Shown piece by piece: positions 39,200 through 51,925 of a stretch of DNA of 64,000 nucleotides. Under the pieces are notes generated by a model. It did not search any database, was not told the DNA's origin, and saw nothing but the letters and a program-made list of their open reading frames with translations. The position numbers and the translations under genes were made by a program. Location: the NCBI GenBank assembly GCA_910587755.1, contig CAJUNZ010000001.1, positions 30,416 through 94,415 of the forward strand, read 5' to 3'. Position 1 is the stretch's first letter. The number at the start of each line of letters is the position of its first letter. This stretch comes from an uncultured Acetatifactor sp. (GTDB lineage Bacteria > Bacillota > Clostridia > Lachnospirales > Lachnospiraceae).

Positions 39200-41806
39200 T
39201 TATTCCTCTTCTTCTCCGCCCATCTTCTCCTCCAGGATCTCCTCTTCCGTCCTGGTGTCCTCGATTGCAAAAGATTCGTTTTCCTGATCCTGGAGCTGAG
39301 TCTGGTCCTGCTCCTGAATCTCTAGCATGGCGTCATCCACATTGTCGAATTCCTGTTCTCCGTTGGATATCTTCTCCCTCACCTTGGCGATTTTGGCCAC
39401 TTTCACGCCCTCCTCCAGGTCCATCATCTTCACCCCGGAGGTGATTCTGCCCATGGTGGAAATGTCCTGCATCCTCAGCTGAATAATGATCCCTTCTGTG
39501 GTAATCATCATTATCTCGTTCTCGTCTTCCACAGCCTTGATGCCTATCACATTTCCCGTTCTCTCGGTGATCTTATAGCACTTTACGCCCTTTCCGCCCC
39601 GGTTCTGAAGGGTGAACTCATTCAGGTAAGTCCTCTTTCCCAGACCGTTCTCCGACACGATCAGAAGGGAGTCCCCCTGGCTCTGGAGCTGCATGCCTAT
39701 AATTTCATCGTCTATAAGGTTCATACCTATGACGCCCATGGAGTTCCTGCCTGTGGCCCTGACGTCCGTCTCCCGGAATCGGATGCACATGCCGTGGCTG
39801 GTGACAAGAAAGATCTCACTGTTCCTGTCGGTAGTCTTCACCTCAATGAGCTCATCGTCATCCTTGAGACTGATGGCCGCCAGCCCCTTTTTGCGGATAT
39901 TGGAAAACTCCACCATGGAAGTCTTTTTCACAATCCCCCGCTTTGTCACCATAAAGAGATTCTTCTCCTTGTCGTACTCCTGTATGGGGATCATGGCCGT
40001 AATCTTCTCCTCCGGAGCCAGCTGCAGCAGATTCACCACCGCCGTACCCCTGGCCGTTCTGCCCGCCTCAGGGATCTCATAGGCCTTCAGCCTGTAAACC
40101 CGCCCCAGACTGGTGAAGAAATTCAGATAGTGGTGGGTGGTGGTCATAAGCAGATCCTCGATAAAGTCATCCTCGATAGTCTGCATTCCCTTGATCCCTT
40201 TGCCGCCGCGGTTCTGCGCCTTGAAATTGTCCACGGTCATGCGTTTGATATAGCCCAGGTTGGTGAGGGCGATCACCGTGTTCTCCCTGGGAACCATGTC
40301 CTCCGTGGTGATGTCCGTATTGTCATAGCTGATTATGGTTCGCCTGTCATCGCCGTATTTCTCGGATATTTCCACCATTTCGTTTTTGATCACGCCCAGA
40401 AGCAGTTTCTCGTCCGCCAGAATCCTGCGCAGCTCCTTGATCCGTATTTCCAGTTCGTTGTACTCATTTTCCAGCTTCTCCCGCTCCAGTCCGGTGAGAG
40501 CCCGCAGACGCATATCCACAATGGCCTGGGACTGGGGATCGGAGAGTTCAAAACGCTCCATCAGCCTTTCCTTGGCCACCGGGGTGCTGGAGCTGCTGCG
40601 GATAATGGAAATCACCTCGTCAATATAGTCCAGGGCCTTTAAAAGTCCCTGTAGAATATGTTCCCTCTCCTCCGCTTTGTGCAGTTCGTACCTGGTCCTT
40701 CTGGTAACGACTTCTTCCTGGTGTTTTAAGTAGTTGATCAGCATGTCCAGAAGGTTCATGACCTTGGGCTCCTGATTCACCAGAGCCAGCATAATCACCC
40801 CGAAAGTATCCTGCAGCTGGGTGTGCTTGTACAGCTGGTTTAAAATCACATTGGCGTTGGCATCCTTTCTCAGTTCGATTACCACCCGGATGCCCTCTCT
40901 GTTGGACTCATCCCGGATGTCCGTGATGCCGTCCACCTTCTTCAGCTTCACCAGCTCAGCGATCTTGACAATCAGATTGGCCTTGTTCACCATGTAGGGC
41001 AGCTGGGTGGCGATAATCTGTGTCTTGCCGTTGGGCAGAGTCTCAATGTCGGTGACTGCCCTTACAAGGATCTTCCCCCTGCCTGTCCTGTAGGCCTCCG
41101 TACAGCCCCTGGTTCCAAGGATCATGCCTCCGGTGGGAAAATCCGGCGCTTTCACAATCTCCAGGATCTCCTCTATGGAGGTATCCCTGTCCTCCAGAAC
41201 CTTGTTGTCGATAATCTTCACAATGGCGTTCACCACTTCCCGCAGGTTGTGGGGAGGGATATTGGTTGCCATTCCCACGGCGATGCCGGTGGTGCCGTTT
41301 ACCAGCAGATTGGGGTACCGGCTGGGCAGCACCACGGGCTCCTTCTCCGTATCGTCAAAGTTGGGCACAAAATCCACCGTGTCCTTGCCTATATCCGCCA
41401 GAAGTTCCATGGAAATCTTGGAAAGTCTTGCCTCTGTGTAACGCATGGCCGCCGCCCCGTCCCCGTCCATGGAGCCGAAGTTTCCATGCCCGTCCACCAG
41501 AGGGTATCTCATGGTCCAGTCCTGGGCCATGTTCACCAGAGCGCCGTAGATGGAGCTGTCCCCGTGGGGATGGTATTTACCCATGGTATCGCCCACAATA
41601 CGGGCGCTCTTACGGTGAGGCTTGTCGGGTCCGTTGTTCAGCTCGATCATGGAATAGAGCACTCTGCGCTGGACAGGTTTTAAGCCGTCCCTCACATCGG
41701 GAAGGGCCCTGGCCGCGATTACACTCATGGCATAGTCGATGTAGAATGTCTCCATTCTCTCCTTCAGGTCAACTTCGTGGATCTTGTCAAAAACATCATC
41801 CTTCAT
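39200..41806 (-). CDS. gyrA: DNA gyrase subunit A
   Basis: 868 residues. The breakage-reunion domain has the active-site Tyr in [11 protein letters not shown] and the QRRVLYSM region. The C-terminal beta-pinwheel contains GyrA-box motifs QNRGGKG twice, and an acidic tail ends the protein. The quinolone-determining segment reads [17 protein letters not shown]: the position equal to E. coli Asp87 is Gly. With GyrB it supercoils DNA. The gene follows gyrB by 67 bases in the dnaA-dnaN-yaaA-recF-gyrB-gyrA series. Confidence 0.98.
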   Translation of the reverse strand: MKDDVFDKIHEVDLKERMETFYIDYAMSVIAARALPDVRDGLKPVQRRVLYSMIELNNGPDKPHRKSARIVGDTMGKYHPHGDSSIYGALVNMAQDWTMRYPLVDGHGNFGSMDGDGAAAMRYTEARLSKISMELLADIGKDTVDFVPNFDDTEKEPVVLPSRYPNLLVNGTTGIAVGMATNIPPHNLREVVNAIVKIIDNKVLEDRDTSIEEILEIVKAPDFPTGGMILGTRGCTEAYRTGRGKILVRAVTDIETLPNGKTQIIATQLPYMVNKANLIVKIAELVKLKKVDGITDIRDESNREGIRVVIELRKDANANVILNQLYKHTQLQDTFGVIMLALVNQEPKVMNLLDMLINYLKHQEEVVTRRTRYELHKAEEREHILQGLLKALDYIDEVISIIRSSSSTPVAKERLMERFELSDPQSQAIVDMRLRALTGLEREKLENEYNELEIRIKELRRILADEKLLLGVIKNEMVEISEKYGDDRRTIISYDNTDITTEDMVPRENTVIALTNLGYIKRMTVDNFKAQNRGGKGIKGMQTIEDDFIEDLLMTTTHHYLNFFTSLGRVYRLKAYEIPEAGRTARGTAVVNLLQLAPEEKITAMIPIQEYDKEKNLFMVTKRGIVKKTSMVEFSNIRKKGLAAISLKDDDELIEVKTTDRNSEIFLVTSHGMCIRFRETDVRATGRNSMGVIGMNLIDDEIIGMQLQSQGDSLLIVSENGLGKRTYLNEFTLQNRGGKGVKCYKITERTGNVIGIKAVEDENEIMMITTEGIIIQLRMQDISTMGRITSGVKMMDLEEGVKVAKIAKVREKISNGEQEFDNVDDAMLEIQEQDQTQLQDQENESFAIEDTRTEEEILEEKMGGEEEE

Positions 41807-41873
41807 GCAATTCCTCTCTCTAACAAGCTAGTTGTGGTTTACCTGACTGCCGCCGGGGCATATGGACAATCCC

Positions 41874-45157
<3,284 letters not shown>

Positions 45158-45170
45158 TCTTATACCGTCT

Positions 45171-45380
45171 TTACGATTCTATCTTAACGGTCTGACCGTT
45201 ATACTCCGCCACATCCCCGGCAACAAGCTTCTTACCGCGCCTCATCTCCAGATCCCCGTTCACTCTCACCAGACCGTCCTGGATCACCATCTTCGCCTCC
45301 ACGCCGGACTCCACCAGCCCTGCGGCCTTCAAAGCCTGCCCCAGCTTGATATAATCCTCCCTCAGATGAATTACCTGCAT
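45171..45380 (-). CDS. yaaA: S4-domain protein YaaA (RlbA-like)
   Basis: 69 residues. The whole protein is an S4 RNA-binding domain: LREDYIKLGQALKAAGLVESG, then AKMVIQDGLVRVNGDLEMRRGKKLVAGD. It has the standard position between dnaN and recF. It probably binds rRNA and is linked to ribosome assembly in Firmicutes. Confidence 0.93.
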   Translation of the reverse strand: MQVIHLREDYIKLGQALKAAGLVESGVEAKMVIQDGLVRVNGDLEMRRGKKLVAGDVAEYNGQTVKIES

Positions 45381-45429
45381 ATATGCCTCCCGAATTCTCT
45401 CTCATTTGCTGCAAACGCTCCGCTTATCC

Positions 45430-46542
45430 TCATGTCTGGGATGCCAGCAGGCTCACCGGCAGAATGAGATAGATATAGCTCTCCTCTTCATTCTTGATAA
45501 AGCAGGGAGCCTTTGGATTCACCATATAGAGATCCACTTCCTCGTCGTCAATTACCCGCAGGGCGTCTATCAGGAACTTGGGGTTGAAACCGATGGTCAG
45601 ATCCCTGCCTTGCTTTGAAATGTCGATATCTTCATTCATGCTGCCGAACAGGGAATTGATCTTCAGCTCCATATTGTGATCCGTAATCGTGATAATAATG
45701 GGCTTTTTGTCCCCCTCCCTGGAGAGAAGCGTGGCCCTGTCGATACAGCTGAGCATCTCCTTCTTGTTGATCCTGACCTTTGTCTCATAGTCGCCGGAGA
45801 GCATCTGGGCAATCCGGAAATATTCCCCTTCGATCAGCCTTGATACTACAATAGTATCGTCAAACTCAAAGACAATATGCTTGGAAGTAAAGTATATTGT
45901 AATATCCTTCTCCGCGTCCCCGCTGAGTATCTTGCTCACCTCGTTGAGGGTTTTGCCCGGCACGATAACTTTTTTGGGGTCATAGGATTCTCTGAGCCTT
46001 ATTTTGCGGATGGATATTCTGTGCCCGTCCGAGGAGACCACCTGCATCTCGTCTCCTTTGATCTCAAACAGCTCCCCGGTCATCAGCTTGTTGTTCTCAT
46101 TGTCGGAGATGGAAAAGATTGTCTGCCTTACCACTTCTTTTAAGGTGAACTGGCTGATAACAATGCTGTCCTGCTTTTCCACCGCCGGAAGGTAGGAGAA
46201 ATCTTCCCCCGACTTGCCCATAATGGAAAATTTGGCTTTTTCACAGGTGATATTTGTCTTGAAGGAAGGGTCAGATTCAATCTTAATGTCGTTTTCAGGG
46301 AGTTTCCTGACAATCTCCAGAAATATCTTGGCGTCCAGGGCGATAATGCCTTCCTCCTGAATGTCTCCTTCTATTACAGTCTCGATCCCCAGATCCATAT
46401 CATTTGCCGTCAATGTAATCATACCGTTTGTGGCGTCTACCAGAATGCATTCCAGGATGGACATGGTGGTCTTGTTAGGAACAGCCTTGGAAACTGTCTG
46501 CAGGCCGTTGAGCAGATTTGACTTGGAACATACTATTTTCAT
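45430..46542 (-). CDS. dnaN: DNA polymerase III beta clamp
   Basis: 370 residues, the family length. The three-domain sliding-clamp fold begins MKIVCSKSNLLNGLQTVSKA; other family phrases are GIIALDAKIFLEIVRKLPE, VPGKTLNEVSKIL and the C-terminal LILPVSL that forms the partner-binding pocket. The ring tethers DNA polymerase III to DNA. It follows dnaA after a 295-base gap that carries DnaA boxes. Confidence 0.98.
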   Translation of the reverse strand: MKIVCSKSNLLNGLQTVSKAVPNKTTMSILECILVDATNGMITLTANDMDLGIETVIEGDIQEEGIIALDAKIFLEIVRKLPENDIKIESDPSFKTNITCEKAKFSIMGKSGEDFSYLPAVEKQDSIVISQFTLKEVVRQTIFSISDNENNKLMTGELFEIKGDEMQVVSSDGHRISIRKIRLRESYDPKKVIVPGKTLNEVSKILSGDAEKDITIYFTSKHIVFEFDDTIVVSRLIEGEYFRIAQMLSGDYETKVRINKKEMLSCIDRATLLSREGDKKPIIITITDHNMELKINSLFGSMNEDIDISKQGRDLTIGFNPKFLIDALRVIDDEEVDLYMVNPKAPCFIKNEEESYIYLILPVSLLASQT

Positions 46543-46837
46543 GTACAGGACTCCCTTCGTTCATGTGGATAATGTTGCCGGCTTTTTCAGGGGCGCGCAG
46601 GTATTATAGATAGATAAATAATTTCGTAGTCTCAGTCGTAGGGGGTGTTGATATGTGCATAACCCACTCTATTATACTATTTTCCGGGGAAAAAGGAAAT
46701 GGAAAACTGCGTGAATGTTTCCCGGATAACTTAAGAATTAAGGTCAACTTATTCACATTCCTTTTTCCCGTAAAAAAAGTTCTGGAAGTTTTCAACAGAA
46801 AATCAACATCCTTATCCCCAGTGCAGGTGGACAAGTT
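46543..46837. promoter_or_regulatory. dnaA-dnaN spacer with DnaA boxes (possible second part of oriC)
   Basis: DnaA boxes: TGTGGATAA (46564-46572, reverse of TTATCCACA), TGTGCATAA (46654-46662), TTATTCACA (46749-46757) and TTATCCCCA (46812-46820, weaker). No gene is visible. Firmicute origins are often split on both sides of dnaA, and this region may be the unwinding half or simply the dnaN promoter region under DnaA control. Confidence 0.65.
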
Positions 46838-48190
46838 TTAAGAGGGGTTTATTTTCTTTATGATAATGCTTATCTTGTTTTTCAGGTCTTCATTGTTCTG
46901 CAGTTCAGCGGTAATCTTGTTGACACCGTGCATAATGGTGGTGTGGTCTTTTTTGCCCAGCAGCTTTCCGATGGCCGCGTAGGGCGTGTCGGTGAGTTCC
47001 CGGCACAGGTACATGACCACCTGCCTGGGGAGTACGAATTCGGAGTTTCTCTTTTTGGAGGCCACGTCCTCGGGCCTGACGCCGAAATGTTCCGAGACCA
47101 CGTCTATAATCAGGGAGGGAGTGATGTTTCTGGATGTGTTGGGATAGATCACGTCCTTTAAGGCTTCCTCCGCCACTGCCAGGGTCAGGTCCACCTGGTT
47201 GAGCTTTGCGGAGGCGATAATCTTGTTGAAGGCCCCTTCCAGCTCCCTGATATTGGATTTTATGTTGGTGGCAATGTATTTAATGATCTCTTCGTCGATT
47301 TGGCGTTCACAGGATTCCGCATTTTTGCGCAGAATTGCCATTCTGGTCTCATAGTCGGGAGGCTGGATATCGGCAATCAGGCCCCACTCAAACCTGGAGC
47401 GGAAGCGTTCGTCCAGTGTCTCAATCTCTTTGGGGGGTTTGTCCGAGGAGAGGATGATCTGTTTTCTGGCAGAGTGGAGCACGTTGAAGGTGTGAAAAAA
47501 TTCTTCCTGTGTACTTTCTTTGCCTATAATGAACTGTACATCATCTACCATCAGTACGTCAACCGTCCTGTATTTTTCCCGCAGTTTGGTCATGGAAGCT
47601 GCGTTACCGCTTCGGATGGACTCGATAACTTCGTTGGTGAACACCTCGCTGGTCACATAGAGCACTTTTTTGTCGGGGTGCTGTTCCAGGATGAAATGGC
47701 CCATGGAGTGCATCAGATGGGTCTTCCCCAGTCCCGGTCCCCCATAGAGGTACAGGGGGTTATAGGTCTCCCCGGGGGACTCAGCCACCGCCAGGGAGGC
47801 AGAATGTGCAAATTTGTTGCTGCTTCCTACCACAAAAGTGTCAAATTTATATTTAGGATTCAGATTTGCGTTCTCATAGTTGATATTGTAGGGGGAGTCC
47901 GCGGCCTCTTTCTCCTGCAGCGCTTTTACGTCGTTTTCCTGGATGAATTTCACATCATAGAAATGGTTGAACATCTCCGTGATGGTGACTTGAAAAAAGC
48001 TCTTATATTTAGAAGAGATATAATTGAGCATGTGGGACTGCTCGGCCGGGATGATGATGCTCACCACATCGTTCTCAACCGTGTAAAAAGCCAGAGGTTC
48101 CACCCAGGTCACATATGATATGTCTGTGAGATTGTATTCCCTACGGATGCTCTCTTTGATCGTGCCCCAGTTTTTCCTGATATTGTCCAT
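46838..48190 (-). CDS. dnaA: Chromosomal replication initiator DnaA
   Basis: 450 residues from ATG 48190, which gives the family-typical start MDNIRKNWGTIKESI. The nearest ribosome site (GGGAGG) is 13 bases away, a rather long spacer; an in-frame TTG at 48268 is less likely. Domain I (residues 1-80), AAA+ domain with Walker A GGPGLGKTH and Walker B VLMVDDVQF, and domain IV with the DNA-recognition motif KKDHTTIMHGVNKI are all intact. It binds the DnaA boxes on both sides of its gene to open the origin. Confidence 0.98.
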   Translation of the reverse strand: MDNIRKNWGTIKESIRREYNLTDISYVTWVEPLAFYTVENDVVSIIIPAEQSHMLNYISSKYKSFFQVTITEMFNHFYDVKFIQENDVKALQEKEAADSPYNINYENANLNPKYKFDTFVVGSSNKFAHSASLAVAESPGETYNPLYLYGGPGLGKTHLMHSMGHFILEQHPDKKVLYVTSEVFTNEVIESIRSGNAASMTKLREKYRTVDVLMVDDVQFIIGKESTQEEFFHTFNVLHSARKQIILSSDKPPKEIETLDERFRSRFEWGLIADIQPPDYETRMAILRKNAESCERQIDEEIIKYIATNIKSNIRELEGAFNKIIASAKLNQVDLTLAVAEEALKDVIYPNTSRNITPSLIIDVVSEHFGVRPEDVASKKRNSEFVLPRQVVMYLCRELTDTPYAAIGKLLGKKDHTTIMHGVNKITAELQNNEDLKNKISIIIKKINPS

Positions 48191-48753
48191 GTTGTGTTTA
48201 AGAACCTCCCTTTTGTCCCTTTTCAATTTAATCCTGTTCTTCCACCTATTGTAATATAGATTCACCAAGATTTCAAATATTAGTTTTGCAAACAGGGGAG
48301 AAAATCCACATTTGGAGGATAAAAAAGCGGTCAGGGGATAAAGTTATCCACATTTTGTGGATAGGAATGTTTATAAATCCGGACGGTGGATTTTAATGTG
48401 GATAAAAATGTGAATAAGTGGATAAGTGGAAAAAACAGGAAAAGCTTGTACTTCTGGGATCTTTTAAAGTTTTCAACCGTTAATTCACATCTTTTCTACA
48501 AAATCCGCAGAGTTATCCACAGGTTATCAACATCATGTGTATAACTCAGGGCTTGTACTTTTATGTGGATATCCGGGTGAATAACCATTCCGGAATTTTT
48601 TTTAGCCAGTATTTCGCTTAATATCCTTGACATTGTGGGGTTTTTTTTATACAATCAATATGCTATTTTCCAAATAAGATGCATGAGAAGTGTCCGGAGT
48701 AAAAATTTTGTTACCTTATTATAAGAGGTTCAGAGCAAAGGAGGTGCCTGTCC
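48191..48753. other. oriC: Replication origin oriC (dnaA-rpmH intergenic region)
   Basis: AT-rich spacer between divergent dnaA and rpmH. DnaA boxes in both orientations: TTATCCACA at 48344-48352 and 48513-48521; CTATCCACA (reverse) 48356-48364; TTATCCACA (reverse) 48397-48405; TTATTCACA (reverse) 48409-48417; TTATCAACA 48524-48532; TTATACACA (reverse) 48536-48544; near-match (reverse) 48564-48572. A T-rich tract at about 48596-48650 could be the unwinding element. Gene order on both flanks is that of Firmicute origins. It also contains the dnaA and rpmH promoters. Confidence 0.9.
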
Positions 48754-48888
48754 ATGAAAATGACATTTCAGCCTAAAAAGCGTTCCCGTGCAAGAGTTCA
48801 CGGCTTCAGGGCAAGAATGAGTACCCGCGGCGGAAGAAGGGTGCTTGCGGCTAGACGCGCAAAGGGTAGAAAAGTATTATCCGCATAA
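48754..48888 (+). CDS. rpmH: Ribosomal protein L34
   Basis: 44 residues, the universal L34 length. [18 protein letters not shown] and [18 protein letters not shown] match the family (MKRTFQP usual start, here MKMTFQP). AAAGGAGG lies about nine bases before the ATG. Structural protein of the large ribosomal subunit; first gene of the rightward origin operon. Confidence 0.97.
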   Translation: MKMTFQPKKRSRARVHGFRARMSTRGGRRVLAARRAKGRKVLSA

Positions 48889-48915
48889 TTTGGGGGAATG
48901 TGACAGGTCATGTTC

Positions 48916-48951
48916 CTGTGACAGGCTGCAATGTGGTGCGGCAGGTCACAG
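48916..48951 (+). terminator. Hairpin after rpmH
   Basis: CTGTGAC pairs with GTCACAG with a further partly paired inner GGCTGC/GCGGCA stem, followed within 15 bases by CTTTTT. It may be a partial terminator adjusting rpmH against rnpA. A second small palindrome GTGTCTG-TCA-CAGACAC follows at 48985-49001. Confidence 0.45.
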
Positions 48952-49022
48952 AAATGTGGCTTTTTCACTTTCATCCCCAATAAATGTGTCTGTCACAGAC
49001 ACGGATTTGTATACTGTATAAT

Positions 49023-49367
49023 ATGAAAAAATCTGAGAGTTTAAAAAAGAATCATCAATTCCAATTCGTGTACAAAAACGGAAAATCTTATGCGAACAAA
49101 TACCTTGTTATGTATGTGGAGGAAAATGGCACCGGCAGAAACAGGATTGGAATCAGTGTGAGCAGGAAAGTGGGCAACAGTGTTGTAAGACACCGGATTA
49201 CAAGACTGGTGCGGGAAAGTTACCGGTTACATGAGGCGTTATTCAATAGTGGTTTGGATATAGTAATCGTTGCAAGGAGGAATGCGGCTTCGGTGGCCTA
49301 TGGAGAGGTTGAAAAAGCGCTGCTTCACCTTGGGAAGCTTCACAGGATACTGTCTTTTGAACAGTAA
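49023..49367 (+). CDS. rnpA: Ribonuclease P protein component
   Basis: 114 residues from ATG 49023. Family features: [22 protein letters not shown], the RNR-type motif [30 protein letters not shown], and [11 protein letters not shown]. It is the protein cofactor of RNase P, which matures tRNA 5' ends. No ribosome site is visible before this ATG (the preceding bases read TATAAT); an in-frame ATG at 48984 exists but adds a non-conserved leader. yidD follows closely. Confidence 0.95.
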   Translation: MKKSESLKKNHQFQFVYKNGKSYANKYLVMYVEENGTGRNRIGISVSRKVGNSVVRHRITRLVRESYRLHEALFNSGLDIVIVARRNAASVAYGEVEKALLHLGKLHRILSFEQ

Positions 49368-49377
49368 AGGTTGGGAA

Positions 49378-49587
49378 ATGAAAAAATTATTGATTGCCGG
49401 CATCCGGTTTTACCAGAAATACCTGTCTCCCCTGAAAAGAACGAAATGTCCTTATATTCCCTGCTGTTCACAGTATGGGCTGGAGGCGGTGGAAAAGTAC
49501 GGGGCATTCAAAGGCGGGCTTATGGCTGTCTGGAGGATACTGCGCTGCAACCCTTTCTCCAAAGGGGGATTCGACCCGGTCCGGTGA
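49378..49587 (+). CDS. yidD: Membrane protein insertion efficiency factor YidD
   Basis: 69 residues from ATG 49378. The family pattern is complete: [39 protein letters not shown] and [21 protein letters not shown] over the rnpA stop acts as ribosome site. It is thought to assist YidC and lies between rnpA and yidC as usual. An upstream in-frame extension to 49270 overlaps rnpA and is not used. Confidence 0.95.
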   Translation: MKKLLIAGIRFYQKYLSPLKRTKCPYIPCCSQYGLEAVEKYGAFKGGLMAVWRILRCNPFSKGGFDPVR

Positions 49588-49666
49588 AGACCGGCGGGCG
49601 CGGCTGCGCGGTTCCTGCGGACAGGCCCGAATTTTCAGGCCGGCATAATCCAGAGCGGGAGGATAA

Positions 49667-50983
49667 ATGAATCTCATTTTATTGACACAGAATTCCACCC
49701 CCATCATAGGGCAGGTGGCATGGATACTGGGCAAGATCATGAACGGGATCTTCTATGTGATAGACTTGATAGGGATTCCCAACATTGGTCTTGCCATAAT
49801 CTTGTTCACCATTGTGGTAAATTTATTGATGCTGCCTTTGAATATCAGGCAGCAGAAATTTTCTAAGCTTTCGGCGAAGATGAACCCGGAGATACAGGCC
49901 ATTGACGCAAAATATAAGGGCAGAACGGATCAGGAGGCCATGATGGCCAAGAACCAGGAGATTCAGACGGTATACGCCAAATACGGCGTTTCCGCCAGCG
50001 GAAGCTGTGTGCAGATGCTGATCCAGCTGCCCATTCTGTTCGCCCTCTACCGCGTCATCTATGCCATTCCGGCCTATGTGACCAAGATAGGGGATACTTT
50101 CAGGGTTCTGGCGGACAAGATTATCTCTGTGGATCAGGGAGCTTTTCTCCAGAATTCCGGCATTGACTCCATCTCCAGCACGGTCTCCATCTACGGGAAG
50201 GCCATGGTGGACGGAACTTTATCCAACGGCATTGTGGATGTGCTGAACAAGCTGTCCTCTGCGGATCTGGCGGTGATCTCGGATCACTATGGGTTGAGCC
50301 AGCTCACCTATGAGGGGCAGCTGATCCTCAGCAGCGATACCACCAGAGGACTTATTGATACGTATAACAATTTCTTTGGATTAAATATGGGGGATTCCCC
50401 CTCGGCTCTGGTGGGAAACGCCTGGGCTGTCGGCGCATGGGGGATTGTGATCGGGGCTGTGATGATCCCGGTGCTCTCCGCAGTGACTCAGTGGATCAAT
50501 GTGCTTCTGATGCCCCAGCCGCCCAAGACCGGCGATGAGAGAGCCTCCAGTATGGCGGCTTCCATGAAGACCATGAATCTGTTCATGCCCCTTATGTCGG
50601 CCTGGCTGTGTTTCACTCTGCCTGCGGGCATGGGCCTGTACTGGGTGGCGGGAAGCGTGGTCAGGAGTATTCAGCAGGTTGTCATCAACAAGCATATCGA
50701 CAAGATGGATTTTGATGATATTATCCAGAAAAACTCTGCCAAGAGCGCCAAAAAGCTGGAGAAGATGAAGGAAGCCCAGGAGAGAATGAACGCCTACGCC
50801 AATATGAGTACCAAGAGTATTCAGAGCAGGGCGGGATACGGCTCCGGCCTGTCTGAGAAGGAGAAGGACGAGGCCATGAAGAGCGGCACCGGCAGCGGCC
50901 AAAGCACCAGCGCAAAGCCCGGCAGCATGATGGATAAGGCCAATATGGTCAAGCAGTACAATGAGAAAAACAATAACAGGTGA
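49667..50983 (+). CDS. yidC: Membrane protein insertase YidC
   Basis: 438 residues. The insertase core is visible: IGLAIILFTIVVNLLMLPLNIRQQKFSKL with the conserved Arg in the groove, SGSCVQMLIQLPILFALYRVIY, and the C-terminal helices LFMPLMSAWLCFTLPAGMGLYWVAGSVV. A long loop (about 150-240) and a hydrophilic Lys/Ser/Gly-rich tail (residues about 365-438) are longer than in many Gram-positive YidCs and would face the ribosome. No lipobox is seen. Inserts membrane proteins with or without Sec. Confidence 0.96.
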   Translation: MNLILLTQNSTPIIGQVAWILGKIMNGIFYVIDLIGIPNIGLAIILFTIVVNLLMLPLNIRQQKFSKLSAKMNPEIQAIDAKYKGRTDQEAMMAKNQEIQTVYAKYGVSASGSCVQMLIQLPILFALYRVIYAIPAYVTKIGDTFRVLADKIISVDQGAFLQNSGIDSISSTVSIYGKAMVDGTLSNGIVDVLNKLSSADLAVISDHYGLSQLTYEGQLILSSDTTRGLIDTYNNFFGLNMGDSPSALVGNAWAVGAWGIVIGAVMIPVLSAVTQWINVLLMPQPPKTGDERASSMAASMKTMNLFMPLMSAWLCFTLPAGMGLYWVAGSVVRSIQQVVINKHIDKMDFDDIIQKNSAKSAKKLEKMKEAQERMNAYANMSTKSIQSRAGYGSGLSEKEKDEAMKSGTGSGQSTSAKPGSMMDKANMVKQYNEKNNNR

Positions 50984-51044
50984 GAAACCTGGGAACGCAT
51001 TCTGACAGGAGAGCCCGTTTCAGCGGGCCATTGAAGGGTGGTAT

Positions 51045-51695
51045 ATGAATATGGAACAGGAGTATGCAGAGATATCTGCCAAGACAGTGAGTGAAGCGAT
51101 CACGGAGGCCTGCAGGAAGTTTGGTGTCACCAGTGACAGGCTGGATTATCAGGTGGTGGAAGAAGGTTCCAGCGGATTTTTAGGGATCGGTTCCAGGCCT
51201 GCTCTGATCAGGGCTGCGGTGAAGGTGGAGAAATTATCCATGGAGGATGTGGCGGATCGTTTCCTGGGCGATGTGTTCAAGGCCATGAATATGGCTGTGG
51301 CGGTGGATATAAAATATAACGAAGAAGAGAAAAGTCTGGAGATCAACCTTATGGGGGAGGACATGGGGGTACTTATCGGCAAGAGGGGTCAGACTCTGGA
51401 TTCCCTGCAGTATCTGGTGTCCCTGGTGGTGAACAAAGAGACGGAAGAGTATGTAAGGGTGAAGGTGGACACGGAGAATTATCGTCAGAGAAGGAAGGAA
51501 ACTCTGGAAAATCTTGCCAGGAATATTGCCGGGAAGGTGAAGAAGACCAGAAGATCCGTAACTCTGGAACCCATGAACCCCTACGAGAGAAGAATCATCC
51601 ATTCTGCCCTTCAGGGCGAGAGATTTATCAGCACACACAGCGAGGGGGAGGAACCTTTCCGCAGGGTGGTAGTGACATATAAAAGGCAGGCTTAG
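51045..51695 (+). CDS. khpB: RNA-binding protein KhpB (Jag)
   Basis: 216 residues. Jag-N domain (AKTVSEAITEACRKFGV, SSGFLGIGSRPALIRAAV), KH domain (GEDMGVLIGKRGQTLDSLQYLVSL) and R3H domain (LEPMNPYERRIIHSALQ) are in order. It binds RNA with KhpA and affects cell elongation and division in Firmicutes. The standard position is after yidC. The second ATG at 51051 has a better spacing to AAGGGTGG, so the true start may be six bases later. Confidence 0.95.
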   Translation: MNMEQEYAEISAKTVSEAITEACRKFGVTSDRLDYQVVEEGSSGFLGIGSRPALIRAAVKVEKLSMEDVADRFLGDVFKAMNMAVAVDIKYNEEEKSLEINLMGEDMGVLIGKRGQTLDSLQYLVSLVVNKETEEYVRVKVDTENYRQRRKETLENLARNIAGKVKKTRRSVTLEPMNPYERRIIHSALQGERFISTHSEGEEPFRRVVVTYKRQA

Positions 51696-51749
51696 GAGCT
51701 GTTCATAGGTAAAGGGACATTTTCGGGCTCAGTTCCTTGACAAGCAGTG

Positions 51750-51820
51750 CAGGGCTGCCGCATGGAGCAAAGAGATACAGTGTAATCGGCTGTAAATCTT
51801 TTGCTTGTGCGGCAGCCCTG
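51750..51820 (+). ncRNA. Long multi-stem hairpin between khpB and mnmE, possible structured leader
   Basis: CAGGGCTGCCGCA (51750-51762) pairs exactly with TGCGGCAGCCCTG (51808-51820). Inside, AGCAAAGAGAT can pair with ATCTTTTGCT and ACAG with CTGT, giving a nearly continuous rod around a 9-base loop. No U-run follows at once. It could be a leader element of mnmE, a terminator for khpB, or an inserted palindromic repeat. No known riboswitch was recognised. Confidence 0.5.
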
Positions 51821-51925
51821 TCTGTAGGGAAATGTTGAAAAATCAGACTTGGTATGGATGGTATGGAATGTGAAGCGTTAGCTCTTAACAAATGTAAGTG
51901 GGAGAGTGCCGGGGAGGGACTGGAT

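Noticed and set aside
49017..49022. TATAAT just before the rnpA ATG as a promoter -10
   Set aside because: It touches the start codon, so a transcript from it would begin inside the gene; probably chance in AT-rich DNA.
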